Of a DNA stretch of 8,037 bases, positions 6,915 through 8,037 are shown piece by piece. Every line of letters begins with the position of its first letter. Position 1 is the first letter of the stretch. The notes under the pieces are model-generated. The model did not search any database. It was not told where the DNA came from and saw only the letters and a program-made list of their open reading frames with translations. The translations under genes were made by a program, and so were the position numbers. The DNA lies in contig CAXDOZ010000105.1 in assembly GCA_963991145.1 (NCBI GenBank), positions 1 to 8,037 of the forward strand, given 5' to 3'. The stretch is from CAXDOZ01 sp963991145 (GTDB lineage Bacteria > Bacteroidota > Bacteroidia > Chitinophagales > JABDMM01).

Positions 6915-7993
6915 ATGAAAAAAGCCCTTACCCCCTTTGTGATCTTGATGATCACCTTTTTCAGTTTTCAATCCAATGCTCAATGTCCAAACTGCCAAAT
7001 TGTGAGCTGTTCTTCAACAGTTCCAGATGGTGGTTTATGTGACACTGCCATTCCTCCAGGCATGGCCAATCAACCGTACGATGAGGACGTAAGCTTTTAC
7101 CTTCCAAATTCTGCAACGATATCAGGGACGACTGTAAGTCTTCTAAGAGTTAAGATCATTGGAATTGGTGGACTTCCCTTTGGCCTTGATTGGGAATCAG
7201 ATAAGTCTCCTTCTAACGAGTATTTTCCTCCAAATGGGGAGAATGACGGATGCGTTAAGATCTGCGGAACTCCTATTGTGCCAGGTAACTATACCGTAAC
7301 CGTCTTTCTTGAAGGAGATGTGAATACTCCTATTGGGCCATTAAACAATCAGCCACTCAACTATTCGATAAATGTTAGGGTACTTCCTGACACATCAAGT
7401 GGAGGAGGAGCTTTTACCTTCAACTATTCTCCAACCACAGGATGCGGGACAACAGATGTTGAGTTTACGACCAAATTTCCTAGCAATGGAGTTTCAGGTT
7501 ATAGCTATTTCTGGGATTTTGGGAACGGGAACCGCAGTAGTAGTGAGATTCCAGGTATTCAAAACTACCCTCCAGGCACTTACACAGTGATTTCCACTGT
7601 AACTATTGATACTGCAGGGTACAGATTGTCAAATATTTCGATTGATGCATTAAGCTGTAATGATTGCGCTCCCTTGATCGGTTGTTTAGGTCTTCCATCA
7701 GAATCACCTGACCCATATGTCTATCTGCATCCAAATGGAAATGGGACCGGACCTACTCTCTTGAATCCTACACCGAATTTCACTGACGTAGTAGTTCTTC
7801 CCATAAACATTCCAATAAATAGTAGCACTTTTCAAGTTGCTCAATTATCGGCGACTCCTTACTCCATTAAGGTTATTGATGATGATTCAGGTAACCCGCT
7901 TGGTGGAGGAAATGATGCTTGCGGTGTGGCAGCTTTCTTCGGCCATACGGCCGGATCAACTACAATCAATGGGACGAATGGTCTAACAGTAAC
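6915..7993 (+). CDS. secreted, cysteine-rich PKD-domain protein, 3' end missing (runs into adapter)
   Basis: ATG at 6915. Only about 359 codons are genuine, because the sequence becomes sequencing adapter at 7994. Signal peptide 1-22 (SNA|Q), so exported. Residues about 40-158 form an Ig-like/He_PIG-type domain: QPYDEDVSFYLP, GIGGLPFGLDWESD at 83-96, and GCVKICGTPIVPGNYTVTV at 112-130 (the 'GTP..PG.Y.VTV' signature). Residues about 166-245 are a PKD domain with YFWDFGNGN at 198-206 and PGTYTVISTV at 220-229. Residues 258-359 are less clear; YSIKVIDDDSGNPLGGGNDA at 316-335 is acidic and looks like a calcium-binding beta-domain. Eleven cysteines (24, 27, 32, 42, 113, 117, 177, 248, 251, 257, 336) suggest disulfides outside the cell. 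Such proteins in Bacteroidota usually end with a type IX secretion sorting domain, which would lie in the missing part; that is inference. It is divergent from the receptor pair. Function is not identifiable beyond surface/secreted adhesin-like or structural. Confidence 0.85.
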
Positions 7994-8037
7994 CTGTCTC
8001 TTATACACATCTGACGCTGCCGACGAATAGAGAGGTG
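7994..8037. other. Nextera sequencing adapter with i5 index (non-genomic contamination)
   Basis: 7994-8012 is CTGTCTCTTATACACATCT, the reverse complement of the Tn5 mosaic end used in Nextera libraries. 8013-8026 is GACGCTGCCGACGA, completing the Read 1 adapter. 8027-8034 is ATAGAGAG, the reverse complement of index CTCTCTAT, which I recall as i5 index S502/N502. 8035-8037 is GTG, the expected start of the reverse-complemented P5 primer (GTGTAGATCTCGG). All four segments are in the correct order and register, so this is adapter read-through kept at a contig end, not a natural transposon end. Confidence 0.98.

Noticed and set aside
7994..8012. Tn5-like transposon mosaic end, possibly a mobile element boundary
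   Set aside because: It is followed in exact register by Read 1 adapter, an i5 index and primer bases, so it is a library adapter.

Overview
The window is a piece of a Bacteroidota genome (Flavobacteriia/Cytophagia/Saprospiria type; the class cannot be fixed from this sequence). Four things point there: TonB-dependent receptors with an N-terminal carboxypeptidase-regulatory-like domain, a PF13568-type outer-membrane barrel, a PKD-containing secreted protein, and promoter cores of the TAnnTTTG type without strong Shine-Dalgarno sequences. All five exported proteins have a glutamine right after the predicted signal peptidase I site, the known Bacteroidetes 'Q-rule'. The content is mostly envelope biology; I see no mobile element, CRISPR array, tRNA or rRNA.

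Layout. Positions 1-249 (minus) hold the N-terminal 83 codons of an exported M16-peptidase-like protein cut by the window edge; its zinc-binding HxxEH motif is degenerate. Upstream of it on the same strand, 325-1098 encodes a class I SAM-dependent methyltransferase. A 129-bp divergent region follows, with a near-ideal Bacteroidota promoter (1181-1209) for a plus-strand outer-membrane beta-barrel protein (1228-1983). That gene converges, with a 2-bp gap, on a tandem pair of paralogous TonB-dependent receptors read on the minus strand (upstream 4366-6747, downstream 1986-4316). A 167-bp divergent region separates the pair from a plus-strand secreted PKD-domain protein (6915 to at least 7993).

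The last 44 bases (7994-8037) are not genomic. They are the Nextera transposase mosaic end, the rest of the Read 1 adapter, an 8-base i5 index and the first bases of the flow-cell primer. The open reading frame of the last gene therefore runs into adapter and its apparent stop at 8028-8030 is artificial; the gene is truncated after about 359 genuine codons.

How the genes work together: the two receptors probably import related but distinct ligands through the outer membrane with TonB/ExbBD energy. No SusD-like partner or substrate-specific enzyme is present, so the substrate is unknown. The barrel protein, the M16-like protein and the PKD protein are further envelope or secreted components with no proven link to the receptors. 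I do not see a convincing new biological system; the most decisive observation is the adapter contamination. The most interesting biological ones are the motif-less M16 homologue, the receptor duplication with a candidate internal promoter, and the tightly packed convergent gene ends.
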